31,794 nucleotides of DNA from DATBRC01 sp036560485 (GTDB taxonomy: Bacteria; Pseudomonadota; Gammaproteobacteria; Burkholderiales; Burkholderiaceae_D). The notes under the pieces were generated by a model, which was not told where the DNA came from, did no database searches, and was given only the letters and a program-made list of their open reading frames with translations. The position numbers and the translations under genes are program-made. Shown in pieces: positions 15,104 through 23,600 of the stretch (positions are counted from its first letter, which is position 1; the number at the start of each line of letters is the position of its first letter). The stretch spans positions 1 to 31,794 of the forward strand of contig DATBRC010000078.1 of the NCBI GenBank assembly GCA_036560485.1, written 5' to 3'.

Positions 15104-15421
15104 ATGTCAAAACCAATCAGTGCAGTCACTCCACAAAAGAAAAACGGCTTGCAAGAAAAACTTCTCGCGCTTTACGATTTGAATAAAAGTTATATCAGCG
15201 AAGCTGAAAACTTTTTATCAAAAAATTCTAAGAAGTTATCCGGTGAATATCGCAAAGAAAGCCTGCGCAAAGAAGATATCGACAGATTGTATTCACATAT
15301 TTTTGTACTGGAACATATAGCAAAATTGCTCCACGAGGAATTTTTGACCAACAAAAATGGAGGACTGCCAGAACGGCCAAACCATGACTCTGACCGCCGC
15401 ATAAAACAAATCCATAAATAA
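15104..15421 (+). CDS. Small charged cytoplasmic protein of unknown function
   Basis: I do not recognise this 105-residue protein. It is Lys/Glu-rich, has no signal peptide or membrane segment and is likely mostly helical, with the longest helical run around residues 50-83 (YRKESLRKEDIDRLYSHIF and following). The tail is polar (GGLPERPNHDSDRRIK). An in-frame ATG at 15047 exists, but the one at 15104 follows GAGGGG at a usable distance and removes an unlikely Cys/Arg-rich leader. It lies 84 bases upstream of the secreted Cache protein on the same strand, but that gene has its own promoter-like element. Function cannot be stated. Confidence 0.7.
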   Translation: MSKPISAVTPQKKNGLQEKLLALYDLNKSYISEAENFLSKNSKKLSGEYRKESLRKEDIDRLYSHIFVLEHIAKLLHEEFLTNKNGGLPERPNHDSDRRIKQIHK

Positions 15422-15454
15422 GCAAGGCTCCATCACGTTGTTGCATGTTTTGAT

Positions 15455-15468
15455 GGAAATTCACTTGC
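15455..15468 (+). promoter_or_regulatory. Sigma-54-like -24/-12 promoter for the secreted Cache protein
   Basis: Invariant GG (15455-15456) and GC (15467-15468) are separated by 10 bases, in TGGAAA-N5-TTGCTA. The -12 box TTGCT fits the consensus; the -24 box has TGGAA instead of TGGCA. The start would be near 15480, 26 bases before the ATG. The same GGAAA(N7)TTGCTACAG pattern occurs at 6811-6829. Confidence 0.4.
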
Positions 15469-15505
15469 TACAGATGCAAACACTCTCTATTTTAGGAGGA
15501 ATGAA

Positions 15506-15970
15506 ATGAAATATCTCATCAACGCTGTCACGTTCGCCTTTCTCTCCTTGGTGCTTTCTCATCATGCAGTGGCTGCCAATAAGGGCTCTGCAGACGAAGC
15601 TGTGGCAATGGTTAAAAGAGCCGTAGCTTACTTAAAGGCCAACGGCAAAGAAAAAGCTTTTGCGGAATTCGCCAATCAGAACAATCAACAATTCCACGAC
15701 AGAGACTTGTATGTTTTTGTATACGACTTTAATGGCGTCGCCGTAGCGCATGGCAACAATCCAAAAATGGTCGGAAAAAATCTGTTGGAGATGAAAGACA
15801 ATGAAGGAACGTTCATTATCAAGGAATTTATTAACGTCGCCAAAACAAAAGGCAAAGGATGGGTTGACTATAAATGGCCCAACCCTGTCACCAAGGCGAT
15901 CGAACAAAAATCCGGTTATATTGAAAAGACAGATGGCGATTTGATTATTGGTTCCGGCATTTATAAATAA
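15506..15970 (+). CDS. Secreted single-Cache (sCache_2-like) domain protein
   Basis: This is a free periplasmic sensing-fold protein of 154 residues. AGGAGG lies 6 bases before the ATG. The signal peptide is about residues 1-24 (cleavage near HHAVAA). The rest is one Cache fold: LYVFVYDFNGVAVAHGNNPK, GKNLLEMKDNEGTFIIKEF, GWVDYKWPNPV and the closing GDLIIGSGIY. The same series occurs in the periplasmic domain of the kinase at 29497 (FFIYDMHGKNLMHP, GKNLWELRDAQGNYTIQKL, MLGTGIY). Cache domains normally sit in chemoreceptors and kinases and bind small organic acids or amino acids. A stand-alone secreted copy may be a soluble ligand-binding partner or scavenger; that role is inferred. Tandem hairpins follow. 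Confidence 0.85.
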   Translation: MKYLINAVTFAFLSLVLSHHAVAANKGSADEAVAMVKRAVAYLKANGKEKAFAEFANQNNQQFHDRDLYVFVYDFNGVAVAHGNNPKMVGKNLLEMKDNEGTFIIKEFINVAKTKGKGWVDYKWPNPVTKAIEQKSGYIEKTDGDLIIGSGIYK

Positions 15971-15981
15971 ATCTTTTTGCT

Positions 15982-16019
15982 ATCGGCCAAGCCGTTGCCT
16001 TGCCAACTGCTTGGTCGAT
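15982..16019. terminator. First of two hairpins between convergent genes
   Basis: ATCGGCCAAGC (15982-15992) pairs with GCTTGGTCGAT (16009-16019) over 11 positions with one G-U. It starts 11 bases after the Cache gene stop. There is no long T-tract on the plus strand (TTTC only). Confidence 0.6.
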
Positions 16020-16021
16020 TT

Positions 16022-16049
16022 CATTGCACGCCAAACGAAGCGTGCAATG
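16022..16049. terminator. Second hairpin, between convergent genes
   Basis: CATTGCACGC (16022-16031) and GCGTGCAATG (16040-16049) form a perfect 10-bp stem with an 8-base loop, 9 bases from the cupin stop codon. It lacks T-tracts on both strands, so it may act as a block to readthrough and an mRNA 3'-end protector for both genes. Confidence 0.6.
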
Positions 16050-16058
16050 CCTTGATTA

Positions 16059-16469
16059 CTACTGTTTTTTCACGAGATCGACTGCCCAAATAACAGCAGG
16101 TTTATCTGTCGTGTTTTCTATCCAATGAATTGTATCGGCCTCTTCAGCCCATGTATCGCCCGGCTTGACTACTCGTCCGACACCTTTTCGATGCTCTGTC
16201 AAAGAACCTTCGAGTATATAGACGATTCCAGGCCGGTCGGCGTGTGAATGTTCAGTGATTGTCCCGCCTGGTGCAATGATGATGCGCCTCCCGCGCAATT
16301 CATATCCATCCATCGCAGGGACTTGTGCAGCCAAGGGAAATTGCTGCAGTACTGCGGGCTCGATGCCCTGCGTCTTTTGCGGCTTTGTCTCGGCAAAAGA
16401 ATCGCCTTGATAAGCGATGAGGAAACTGCTTGCGATAACGGCTGTTATCATTTTTTTCGTATTTACCAT
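16059..16469 (-). CDS. Exported small cupin-domain protein
   Basis: This is a single-domain cupin of 136 residues with an N-terminal signal peptide (hydrophobic run ITAVIASSFLIAY, cleavage likely after DSFA). I chose the ATG at 16469 because GGAG lies 6 bases before it; the ATG at 16487 has no such site. Cupin motif 1 is PGGTITEHSHADRPGIVYIL with metal ligands H74 and H76; the usual glutamate of this motif is absent (GIVYILEG instead of ExxYVLEG). Motif 2 is PGDTWAEEADTIHWIEN with H115. Small secreted cupins of this kind are often of unknown enzymatic role, and no substrate can be named. Upstream lies a TACTTAT-N5-GTAAGTA operator-like element. Confidence 0.85.
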   Translation of the reverse strand: MVNTKKMITAVIASSFLIAYQGDSFAETKPQKTQGIEPAVLQQFPLAAQVPAMDGYELRGRRIIIAPGGTITEHSHADRPGIVYILEGSLTEHRKGVGRVVKPGDTWAEEADTIHWIENTTDKPAVIWAVDLVKKQ

Positions 16470-16589
16470 GCGGATCTCCAATGTCATCTATAGTCGGATT
16501 ATCAGAAGTGCATGAATAAAAATACAAAATATTCTTGCACTTCGGATGCATAGTATTAACTAGCCGGATATTCCCCATAAGGGAAAAAA

Positions 16590-16608
16590 TACTTATTTTT
16601 CGTAAGTA
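16590..16608. promoter_or_regulatory. Palindromic element TACTTAT-N5-GTAAGTA (copy A)
   Basis: It lies 121 bases upstream of the cupin start. It is preceded by CCATAAGGGAAAAAA (16575-16589), giving a composite of about 35-40 bp that is nearly repeated at 17384-17417. The heptamers match the TACYYMT half-site of NarL/FixJ-class regulators; the 5-base centre differs from the classical NarL 7-2-7 layout. Confidence 0.5.
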
Positions 16609-16618
16609 TCATTACTTA

Positions 16619-16818
16619 GAGCGCCTAACACAATGCGACTGGCTAGGCGCCGACCCTCAAAGCAGTGCTTTGAGTCTCCATCCCTTCCCCCGAAGGAGAA
16701 GGGTGCAAATAGTTTCCCTCTCCTTGCAGGAGAGGGATTAAGGGTGAGGATGGACGCAGACAGTACGCCTGTACGGCAAGGAGTTGCAACAACGCCAGAA
16801 GCATTGTGTTAGACGCTC
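16619..16818. mobile_element. MITE-like non-coding element with terminal inverted repeats
   Basis: This 200-bp element starts GAGCGCCTAACACAATGC and ends in the near-inverse (GCATTGTGTTAGACGCTC). Arms match over about 24 bp with three mismatches and continue to CTGG/CCAG. It is flanked by TTA on both sides (16616-16618 and 16819-16821), a possible 3-bp target duplication of the TNA type made by some IS5-family elements. Inside are perfect hairpins CTCAAAGCA-G-TGCTTTGAG and CCCTCTCCT-TGC-AGGAGAGGG and the phrase GATTAAGGGTGAGGA, the style of dispersed intergenic repeats in Proteobacteria. It encodes no transposase and sits between the cupin and the next gene, 34 bases from the stop at 16856. 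Confidence 0.7.
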
Positions 16819-16855
16819 TTAGATTTCACGACAGGATTTGCAAACCTTCCGTGGT

Positions 16856-17266
16856 TTATAAGTTTTTATTTCCGCTTCGGTCATCGTAGCGATAATTCTC
16901 GTAATCATGCCCATGCTCTTGGCTTGAGTAGTACTTATCGCGCACATATTCTCCTGACCTGACAAAATACACCGGCTGATTGCAGGCATGATATTTATGG
17001 CAGTATTTACTCCAATCCTTTGCATGATCAGGCGGCACATGCAAATAAATGGGTGCGGCATGGTTTGATGCAGAGGACGCAGCGATTAGAACTGCCTGTG
17101 CGTAGACTACTGGAGGCGGCGGTCCATTCCCAATATCGACGCGACCATAGAAACCCGGTTGAATCAGGCTGCTCAGAGGAGTACCCATATCATCGTTGCC
17201 GGCGTGTGCCATGTTGATACCGAGACCTGACAATATTACGATTAACTTCGCGATGTCGTGGCGCAT
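16856..17266 (-). CDS. Exported protein of unknown function
   Basis: I do not recognise this 136-residue protein. The ATG at 17266 has CAGGAG 5-6 bases before it and starts a signal peptide (MRHDIAKLIVILSGLGINMA, cleavage likely after AHA), so I prefer it to the ATG at 17284. The mature part contains GFYGRVDIGNGPPPPVVYAQ, then HVPPDHAKDWSKYCHKYHAC with two cysteines spaced by five residues, and a tail rich in Tyr, His, Asp and Arg. The motif PPGHAKxWxKHC(x)nYxAC is seen in many small exported betaproteobacterial proteins of unknown function. A regulatory element like that of the cupin gene lies 133 bases upstream, suggesting common control. Confidence 0.8.
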   Translation of the reverse strand: MRHDIAKLIVILSGLGINMAHAGNDDMGTPLSSLIQPGFYGRVDIGNGPPPPVVYAQAVLIAASSASNHAAPIYLHVPPDHAKDWSKYCHKYHACNQPVYFVRSGEYVRDKYYSSQEHGHDYENYRYDDRSGNKNL

Positions 17267-17398
17267 ATTGACTCCTGTCTTCATGAAAAAGAAAGTGAGG
17301 CTGTTATTCGGATAACCAAAGGTTTTGAATAGACCTCTAGTATTGTGATTACTGACTACAAAGTATCATCAAATACGCATATGCCATAAGCGGAAAAT

Positions 17399-17417
17399 TA
17401 CTTATTGTTTATAAGTG
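17399..17417. promoter_or_regulatory. Palindromic element TACTTAT-N5-ATAAGTG (copy B)
   Basis: TACTTAT (17399-17405), TGTTT, ATAAGTG (17411-17417), preceded by CCATAAGCGGAAAAT. The 22 bases from CCATAAG through TACTTAT match copy A at 16575-16596 in 19 positions. It lies 133 bases upstream of the exported protein start at 17266 and just past the 3' end of the chemoreceptor gene. Confidence 0.5.
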
Positions 17418-17460
17418 CTAATACCTACGCCATTGGATAGAAGTAACTTGAAAATGAGTT

Positions 17461-19143
17461 CTAATGATCAGACATGCTTAACAAGATCCTGGGATGACTA
17501 CTTTCGGAATTGGCTCCGGCCTTCGATCCCGCTTTAATTCCTCTTCCATGAAAGCGATGTCCATCGGAACCGGCTTCAATATCGGTAAACTCCGCCTCAT
17601 CATCCAGTCTAAAAACGGAAACCGATTCCAGCAATGCAGCTGCCTCATGCTGCATGCTTTGCGCTGCAGCAGCTGCTTCCTCAACCAGAGCAGCATTCAT
17701 CTGTGTCATTTCGTCTATTTGTGAAATGGCGTGATTGACGTCCTGGATGCCGATACTCTGTTCATGGCTTGCCTCTTTTATTTCATTGAATATCGTCGCA
17801 ACATTTTCGACCGATACGACAATTTTCCCCATTGTGAGTCCGGTATCATCAACCAGACGGCTGCCTTCACGAATTTTTTCGACTGAATCGTTAATGAGAA
17901 TCTTGATTTCTTTAGCCGCCGTTGCAGAACGTTGCGCCAGGTTCCTGACCTCGCCTGCAACCACTGCAAACCCACGCCCTTCTGCACCGGCCCGAGCTGC
18001 CTCTACTGCAGCATTCAAGGCAAGAATGTTTGTTTGAAATGCGATGCCGTCGATTACCCCGATAATGTCAACCACCTTGCGTGAACTATCCTGGATGGAT
18101 TTCATCGTTCCAATCGCTTGCCCAACAACCTTTCCGCCTTCAGAAGCAAGCTTTGAAGAAGAGGTTGCAAGTCCATATGCACGTTCTGCATTCTCTGCGT
18201 TATGTGTAACCGTCGCTGTCAATTCTTCCATTGCAGAAGCCGTTTCCTGCAATGACGATGCCTGTGATTCCGTGCGTGAAGACAGGTTTTGATTTCCGAC
18301 GGCAATCTCATGCGATGCTGTGGAAATCGCATCAGTTCCTGATCGAACGTCACGGACAATTTTAAGCAAGTTGGCATTCATTTCTTTTAGCGCTGCAAGA
18401 AGCGTGCTGATTTCATCATTGCCGGTTACCTGCACGTTAGAGACTAACTCACCGTCAGCAACCTTCGTTGCAATGTGCACAGCCTGTTGAAGCGGCCTTG
18501 TAATGCTTCGCTCCAAAGCCCAGACCACAACACCGCCGAATGCAACCGTTATGACCGCAATAATGTAAAACAAAATCATTTGTCGATTTGCTGCACGCAC
18601 TACGTTCTCCAAAACGCTGTCAGCCGCAGAATTTTGTGCAATCACCAATTTATCGAGCTCAGCAAGCGCTTTTTGGGTGATTGGATCTATCCGGGTTGAG
18701 ATAGCTTTTCCTGCACCCTCACTATTAAATGCAAGCGCCTGCCCAATCGCTTCCTTGAATGGTCCATCAATTTCATGTTCGAATCTGTCGAGATTTTCCA
18801 GCATCTTGATTTCATCGGATGACAAACCTGTTGCCGCAAATTTATTACGCACATCGGTGTATTCTTTTTTCTTTCCTTTGATCTTTTCATCTTCTCTTTG
18901 CATCGCACTCACATCGGATTGCAGTCCGACATTGCGCATTGAGAGCCCGATTTCCAGCAACAAGCTTTTCATTTTTGTTGCAAGAAGGATTTTGCTGTTT
19001 GCTGTTCCAAGACCATTGATCAAGCTCGTTCTATTTCTTTCGCTTAGAACGCTGCTTGCAAAAAGCACGATGACCATGATCGCCAGGACCACCCCGAAAC
19101 CAACACCAATTCGCATTCCAATGCGTAAATTTCGGAAATTCAT
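17461..19143 (-). CDS. Methyl-accepting chemotaxis protein, complete
   Basis: This is a chemoreceptor of 560 residues. The first membrane segment is at about 10-32 and the second at about 190-212. Between them lies a four-helix-bundle ligand domain of about 155 residues. A HAMP linker follows (RSITRPLQQAVHIATKVADG, with the conserved P). The signalling domain includes DGIAFQTNILALNAAVEAAR and hairpin tip AGAEGRGFAVVAGEVRNLAQ; the usual AGEQGRGF is altered to AGAEGRGF. The C-terminal tail is short, with no CheR-tethering pentapeptide. AGAGGTG precedes the ATG. It lies 153 bases downstream of a livK paralogue on the same strand. The periplasmic receptor could present ligand to it, as binding proteins do for some chemoreceptors, but this is inference. 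Confidence 0.95.
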   Translation of the reverse strand: MNFRNLRIGMRIGVGFGVVLAIMVIVLFASSVLSERNRTSLINGLGTANSKILLATKMKSLLLEIGLSMRNVGLQSDVSAMQREDEKIKGKKKEYTDVRNKFAATGLSSDEIKMLENLDRFEHEIDGPFKEAIGQALAFNSEGAGKAISTRIDPITQKALAELDKLVIAQNSAADSVLENVVRAANRQMILFYIIAVITVAFGGVVVWALERSITRPLQQAVHIATKVADGELVSNVQVTGNDEISTLLAALKEMNANLLKIVRDVRSGTDAISTASHEIAVGNQNLSSRTESQASSLQETASAMEELTATVTHNAENAERAYGLATSSSKLASEGGKVVGQAIGTMKSIQDSSRKVVDIIGVIDGIAFQTNILALNAAVEAARAGAEGRGFAVVAGEVRNLAQRSATAAKEIKILINDSVEKIREGSRLVDDTGLTMGKIVVSVENVATIFNEIKEASHEQSIGIQDVNHAISQIDEMTQMNAALVEEAAAAAQSMQHEAAALLESVSVFRLDDEAEFTDIEAGSDGHRFHGRGIKAGSKAGANSESSHPRILLSMSDH

Positions 19144-19296
19144 GACGCACCTCTATCTATCATTTTTGCATTTGTATCGACACAAAATAGACTGTTCATC
19201 GCAGAATGATCAGGAGAAGATGCGATTTCCATTGAGTCAGACCGGAATCTGCGGCTCGCATTTGCATCACATCTTTTCCCATCAATTGCACATATT

Positions 19297-20529
19297 TTAT
19301 TTTTGTTTGCTCCGCATGAAGGTGGCCCGCTTTTCATCTTCCGGATACATATATTCAATACGCCCGGCATTGACTTTGCACATGAAGTACATGTTTTGTG
19401 TAATCGCGTTATGGTCTGTTGGGGAAAACGGTCTTTTATAACGTGTGATCGCTCCGTCGTACCTGAATTTCAAATTTTCCAACGCATCCTTGATTTGCTT
19501 GCCATCAGTTGACTGGGCCTGCAACATGGCGCGATACAACAGGAACATGCCGTCATACCCCTGTGCTGCGCTCATCGGTGACGGAATTCTTGTGACATTA
19601 AATTGCTTGTAATAAGAATTTAAAAAATAATCTTTACTGGGTTGCCCATAATTCTGGACAAACGTTTGCGGGAACTGCACACCATCCCCTGCCTTGCCGG
19701 CGATCTGTGTGAAGTTGTCCATGGAGAGTGTCCAGCTTCCCAGCATCGGCACTTTCCATCCCTGGGCTTCCTTGTTTTTTGCGATGACGGCCAGTTCAGG
19801 GCCGATTCCCCACACAACGATTGCCTGCGCGCCGCTCTCTTTTGCATGAACGACTTGCATGCTCATATCCTTGGCGCCGATGTCGAATCGATCTTCGGCA
19901 GTCAACGTCAATCCTGCTTCCGCACTTTGTTCTTTAAACGCTTTCAGCCCTGCTGCTCCGTAGGCGGTCGCGTCCGCCAGGATAGCGACCTTGGTGATGT
20001 GCTTTACCTTCAGATCGTTTGCCAGGATTCTGGCTTCCAGATCCAGCGTTGGCGAACTGCGGAAGATATAATTTTCCGGTGCGGCTGGCGGTGCGAATTT
20101 TTTCGTCAGCGTTGTCCCGGTCGACACAGCAATCATCAAAGGAATTTTCGCCTTTTGATAAATGTCGATCGAAGCCAAACCGACTCCTGTGTTGACGATA
20201 CCAATTGCAGCAACAACTTTCTTCTGTACAAATTCTTCGGCAATCCGCGCGCCGACATCATTCTTTGCTTCGTCATCGCGTTCAATCAATTCCAATTTTT
20301 TTCCCTGGAATCCGCCGACAAATCCATTAATTTCTTCAATGGCGAGCCGAATCCCGCCACGCATGCTTTCCCCCATCGGAGCAGATCCTCCAGAGAATGG
20401 GCCGGACACGCCAATCTTGATGGTTTCGGAAGCAGCGTCTTTGGCATGGCTTGATGACATGCCAATCGAGAGTGCGCACAACAAGATGGCTGCGTTAATT
20501 TTTTTATTGTTCATTTTGTTATTGTTCAT
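19297..20529 (-). CDS. Second LivK-type branched-chain amino acid/amide binding protein
   Basis: This is a periplasmic receptor of 410 residues. The ATG at 20529 follows AAGGGG at a good distance; the longer frame from 20580 does not. A duplicated N-terminus (MNNNKMNNKKIN) precedes the signal peptide AAILLCALSIGMSSSHAKDA. The mature part begins IKIGVSGPFSGGSAPMGESM and keeps IERDDEAKND, GIVNTGVGLAS and VVWGIGPELAVIAK. It is a clear paralogue of the livK product at 27991-29148 (shared PFxGGSAPMG, RDDEAKN, GIGPELA, WKVPM, WTLSM and RIPS blocks). It lies downstream of pyc on the same strand with a 148-bp gap. It may feed the same LivHMGF permease or the adjoining chemoreceptor. Confidence 0.9.
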   Translation of the reverse strand: MNNNKMNNKKINAAILLCALSIGMSSSHAKDAASETIKIGVSGPFSGGSAPMGESMRGGIRLAIEEINGFVGGFQGKKLELIERDDEAKNDVGARIAEEFVQKKVVAAIGIVNTGVGLASIDIYQKAKIPLMIAVSTGTTLTKKFAPPAAPENYIFRSSPTLDLEARILANDLKVKHITKVAILADATAYGAAGLKAFKEQSAEAGLTLTAEDRFDIGAKDMSMQVVHAKESGAQAIVVWGIGPELAVIAKNKEAQGWKVPMLGSWTLSMDNFTQIAGKAGDGVQFPQTFVQNYGQPSKDYFLNSYYKQFNVTRIPSPMSAAQGYDGMFLLYRAMLQAQSTDGKQIKDALENLKFRYDGAITRYKRPFSPTDHNAITQNMYFMCKVNAGRIEYMYPEDEKRATFMRSKQK

Positions 20530-20677
20530 TTTTATCCCCTTCTCGCTAAGAATCAGAAAATTGCTATTCAATATTTCCAAGGGGCTGTTGCCGGCGTCAA
20601 TGCCAAAACTTTAAAAAACGCCGTGTCCCCTAACCCTTCTCCTTGACCACATGATTCACTTCTTGATACAACATCAC

Positions 20678-23600
20678 TTACGCAACAAATTCCACCAATA
20701 GATCTTTTGCGCCGACTACTGAACCAGGCTTTATGTAAACTTTTTTGACGACACTATCTCGCTCGGCCCGGATGACGGTTTCCATCTTCATCGCTTCAAT
20801 TGACAAAATGGAGTGTCCTTTTTCCACTTTTTGTCCCGCTTGCACAGCCACGGTTACCACGATTCCCGGCATGGGCGCGCCAATATGACTGGCATTGTTC
20901 TCATCGGCCTTAGGCTGCTCCTCTTTTTTGATTGAGCCGGCGCGCTCAACCCGAACCATGCGCGGTTGTCCGTTAAGTTCGAAAAATAATTTTGTTTGCC
21001 CTTCATCTTCAATGTCGGCACGCCCTTGCAGTGAAACAATCAGGGATTTTCCGTGATCTATATCCAAAGAAATTTCCTGGTGTTTTTTCAGGCCATAGAA
21101 AAATACTGAAGTCGGCAGTACACTCACATCGCCATAACGCCGATGATGCTCGGCATATTCGGTAAATACTTTCGGATACATCAGATACGAAGCCAGCTCT
21201 TGTTCACTAATCGTCCGGTCAACCATCTTCTCTGCCGCAGCTTTTGCCAATGCCAAATCCGTTGGCGGCAAACTGACACCTGGCCTGTCATCGATAGGCA
21301 CATCGCCTTTCAGCACTTTGTGCTCAAGGTCTTTTGGAAATCCGTCCGGTGGAAATCCGAGTTCGCCTTTAAAGAGCGACACAACGGATTCCGGGAATGC
21401 AATTTCTTTTTCCTGGTTGACTACATCATCCGGCGACAAATCGTTGGCAACCATAAAGAGCGCCATGTCGCCCACTACTTTGGACGTTGGCGTGACCTTC
21501 ACGATATCGCCGAACAACTGATTCACGTCTGCATATGCCTGCGACACATCGGCCCACCGGTGTTCCAATCCCATGGCCCGTGCCTGCTCGCGCAAGTTGG
21601 TGTATTGCCCACCCGGCATTTCGTGCCTGTACACGTCGGAGGTACCTGATCGGATATCGGATTCAAATGGCGCATAATTCTTGCGCACATCTTCCCAATA
21701 TTGAGAAATCGAAAACATTGCGTTTTGATCGAGACATGCATCTCTTTCACTGCCGGCAAGTGCTGCGGCAATCGAGCCAAGGTTAGGTTGAGACGTCAGG
21801 CCGCTCATCGCATCCATTGCGCCGTCAACCGCATCGCAACCTGCTTCGATTGCCGCCAGTACGCTGGCAGCCGATATTCCGCTGGTGTCATGCGTATGAA
21901 AATGAATCGGCAGCCCGACTTCTTCTTTCAATGCCTTGACCAGCGCATAGGCAGCGCGCGGCTTGCAAATGCCTGCCATGTCCTTGATACCGATAATATT
22001 GGCACCTGCCCGCTCCAGCTCCTTGGCCATCGATACGTAATAACCAAGATCATATTTTTGGCGATTTGGATCCAATAAGTCGCCGGTATAACAAATCGAA
22101 GCCTCACACAAACTGCCGGACTCGCGCACGGCATCGATCGCGACACGCATGTTGTGTACCCAATTAAGCGAGTCAAATACACGGAACAGATCGATGCCGT
22201 TTTTCGCTGCTTGACTGACAAAATATTTCACTACGTTGTCTGGATAGTTGGTGTAGCCGACCGCATTGGACGCGCGAAGCAGCATCTGAAACATGATGTT
22301 CGGCACACGCTCGCGCAATTGCGACAATCTCTCCCATGGATCTTCCTTCAGGAATCGCATTGCCACGTCAAATGTCGCGCCACCCCAGCATTCCATCGAA
22401 AACAAGCCTGGTAACATTCGCGCATAATAAGGCGCAATCGCCAGCATGTCGGCTGTGCGCATACGTGTGGCAAACAACGATTGGTGTGCGTCGCGCATCG
22501 TCGTATCGGTGAGAAGAACACGCTTTTCATTGCGCATCCATTCTGCAAATTTTTCAGGGCCGAACCGAAGCAATAGATCACGCGATCCTACTTCCACAGA
22601 TTTAACCAGCCCGGCTTTAGGCAATACAGGTGTTGAAAATGAAAGCGGAACATTCTTCCGACCCTTCATTTCAGGATTCCCGTTGACAACCACATCGCCA
22701 ATGAACTGCAAAAGTTTTGTCGCGCGGTCGCGCCGTTTGGTGAATTGAAACAATTCCGGCGTCGTATCAATAAAACGTGTCGTGCATGCACCCGATCTGA
22801 ACAATGCATGGTTAATGACATTTTCTAGGAATGGCAAATTCGTTGTCACGCCACGAACGCGGAATTCGCGTAATGCGCGATCCATGCGCGCTATCGCCTC
22901 ATCACCTGATGGCGCCCATGTTGTGACCTTCACCAGCAGTGAATCGTAATACGGCGTGATGATGGCACCCGAGTAAGCGGTTCCACCATCGAGGCGGACA
23001 CCGAAACCGGAGGCACTGCGATAAGCAGTTAACCTACCGTAGTCAGGTGTGAAGTTGTTCTCAGGATCTTCCGTCGTGACGCGGCACTGCAGTGCATGGC
23101 CGTTGAGGCGAATATCTGCCTGGAGAGGAACACCGGCACCCTCTTTTCCAGTTACGCCGATGGAAGCGCCTTCGCTGATACGGATTTGCGCCTTGACGAT
23201 ATCGATTCCAGTAACCTGCTCCGTTACCGTATGCTCAACCTGGATGCGAGGATTGACTTCAATGAAATAAAATTCATCGGTATCCGCATCCATCAGAAAC
23301 TCAACTGTGCCTGCATGCGTATAGCCGACAGCACGCCCCAATCGCAATGCCGTTTCGCATAATGCATTGCGTTGTTCATCATTCAAGTATGGCGCTGGAG
23401 CGCGTTCTACCACTTTCTGGTTACGTCTCTGGACTGAACAATCACGCTCAAACAAATGCACGAGATTGCCATGTGTGTCGCCCAGGATTTGTACCTCGAC
23501 ATGGCGTGCTCTACGCACCAATTTTTCAAGATACATCTCGTCATTGCCGAATGCAGCCATGGCTTCACGCCGTGCCACATCCAGCAAAGATGCCAATTCA

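Noticed and set aside
16932..16938. Further TACTTAT heptamer inside the exported-protein gene
   Set aside because: Single, unpaired and within coding sequence; heptamers of this kind are expected several times by chance in the window.
20613..20640. GGCGT/ACGCC inverted repeat and T-run between pyc and the second livK
   Set aside because: Arms are only six bases and the T-run falls inside the loop rather than after the stem, so it does not make a terminator.
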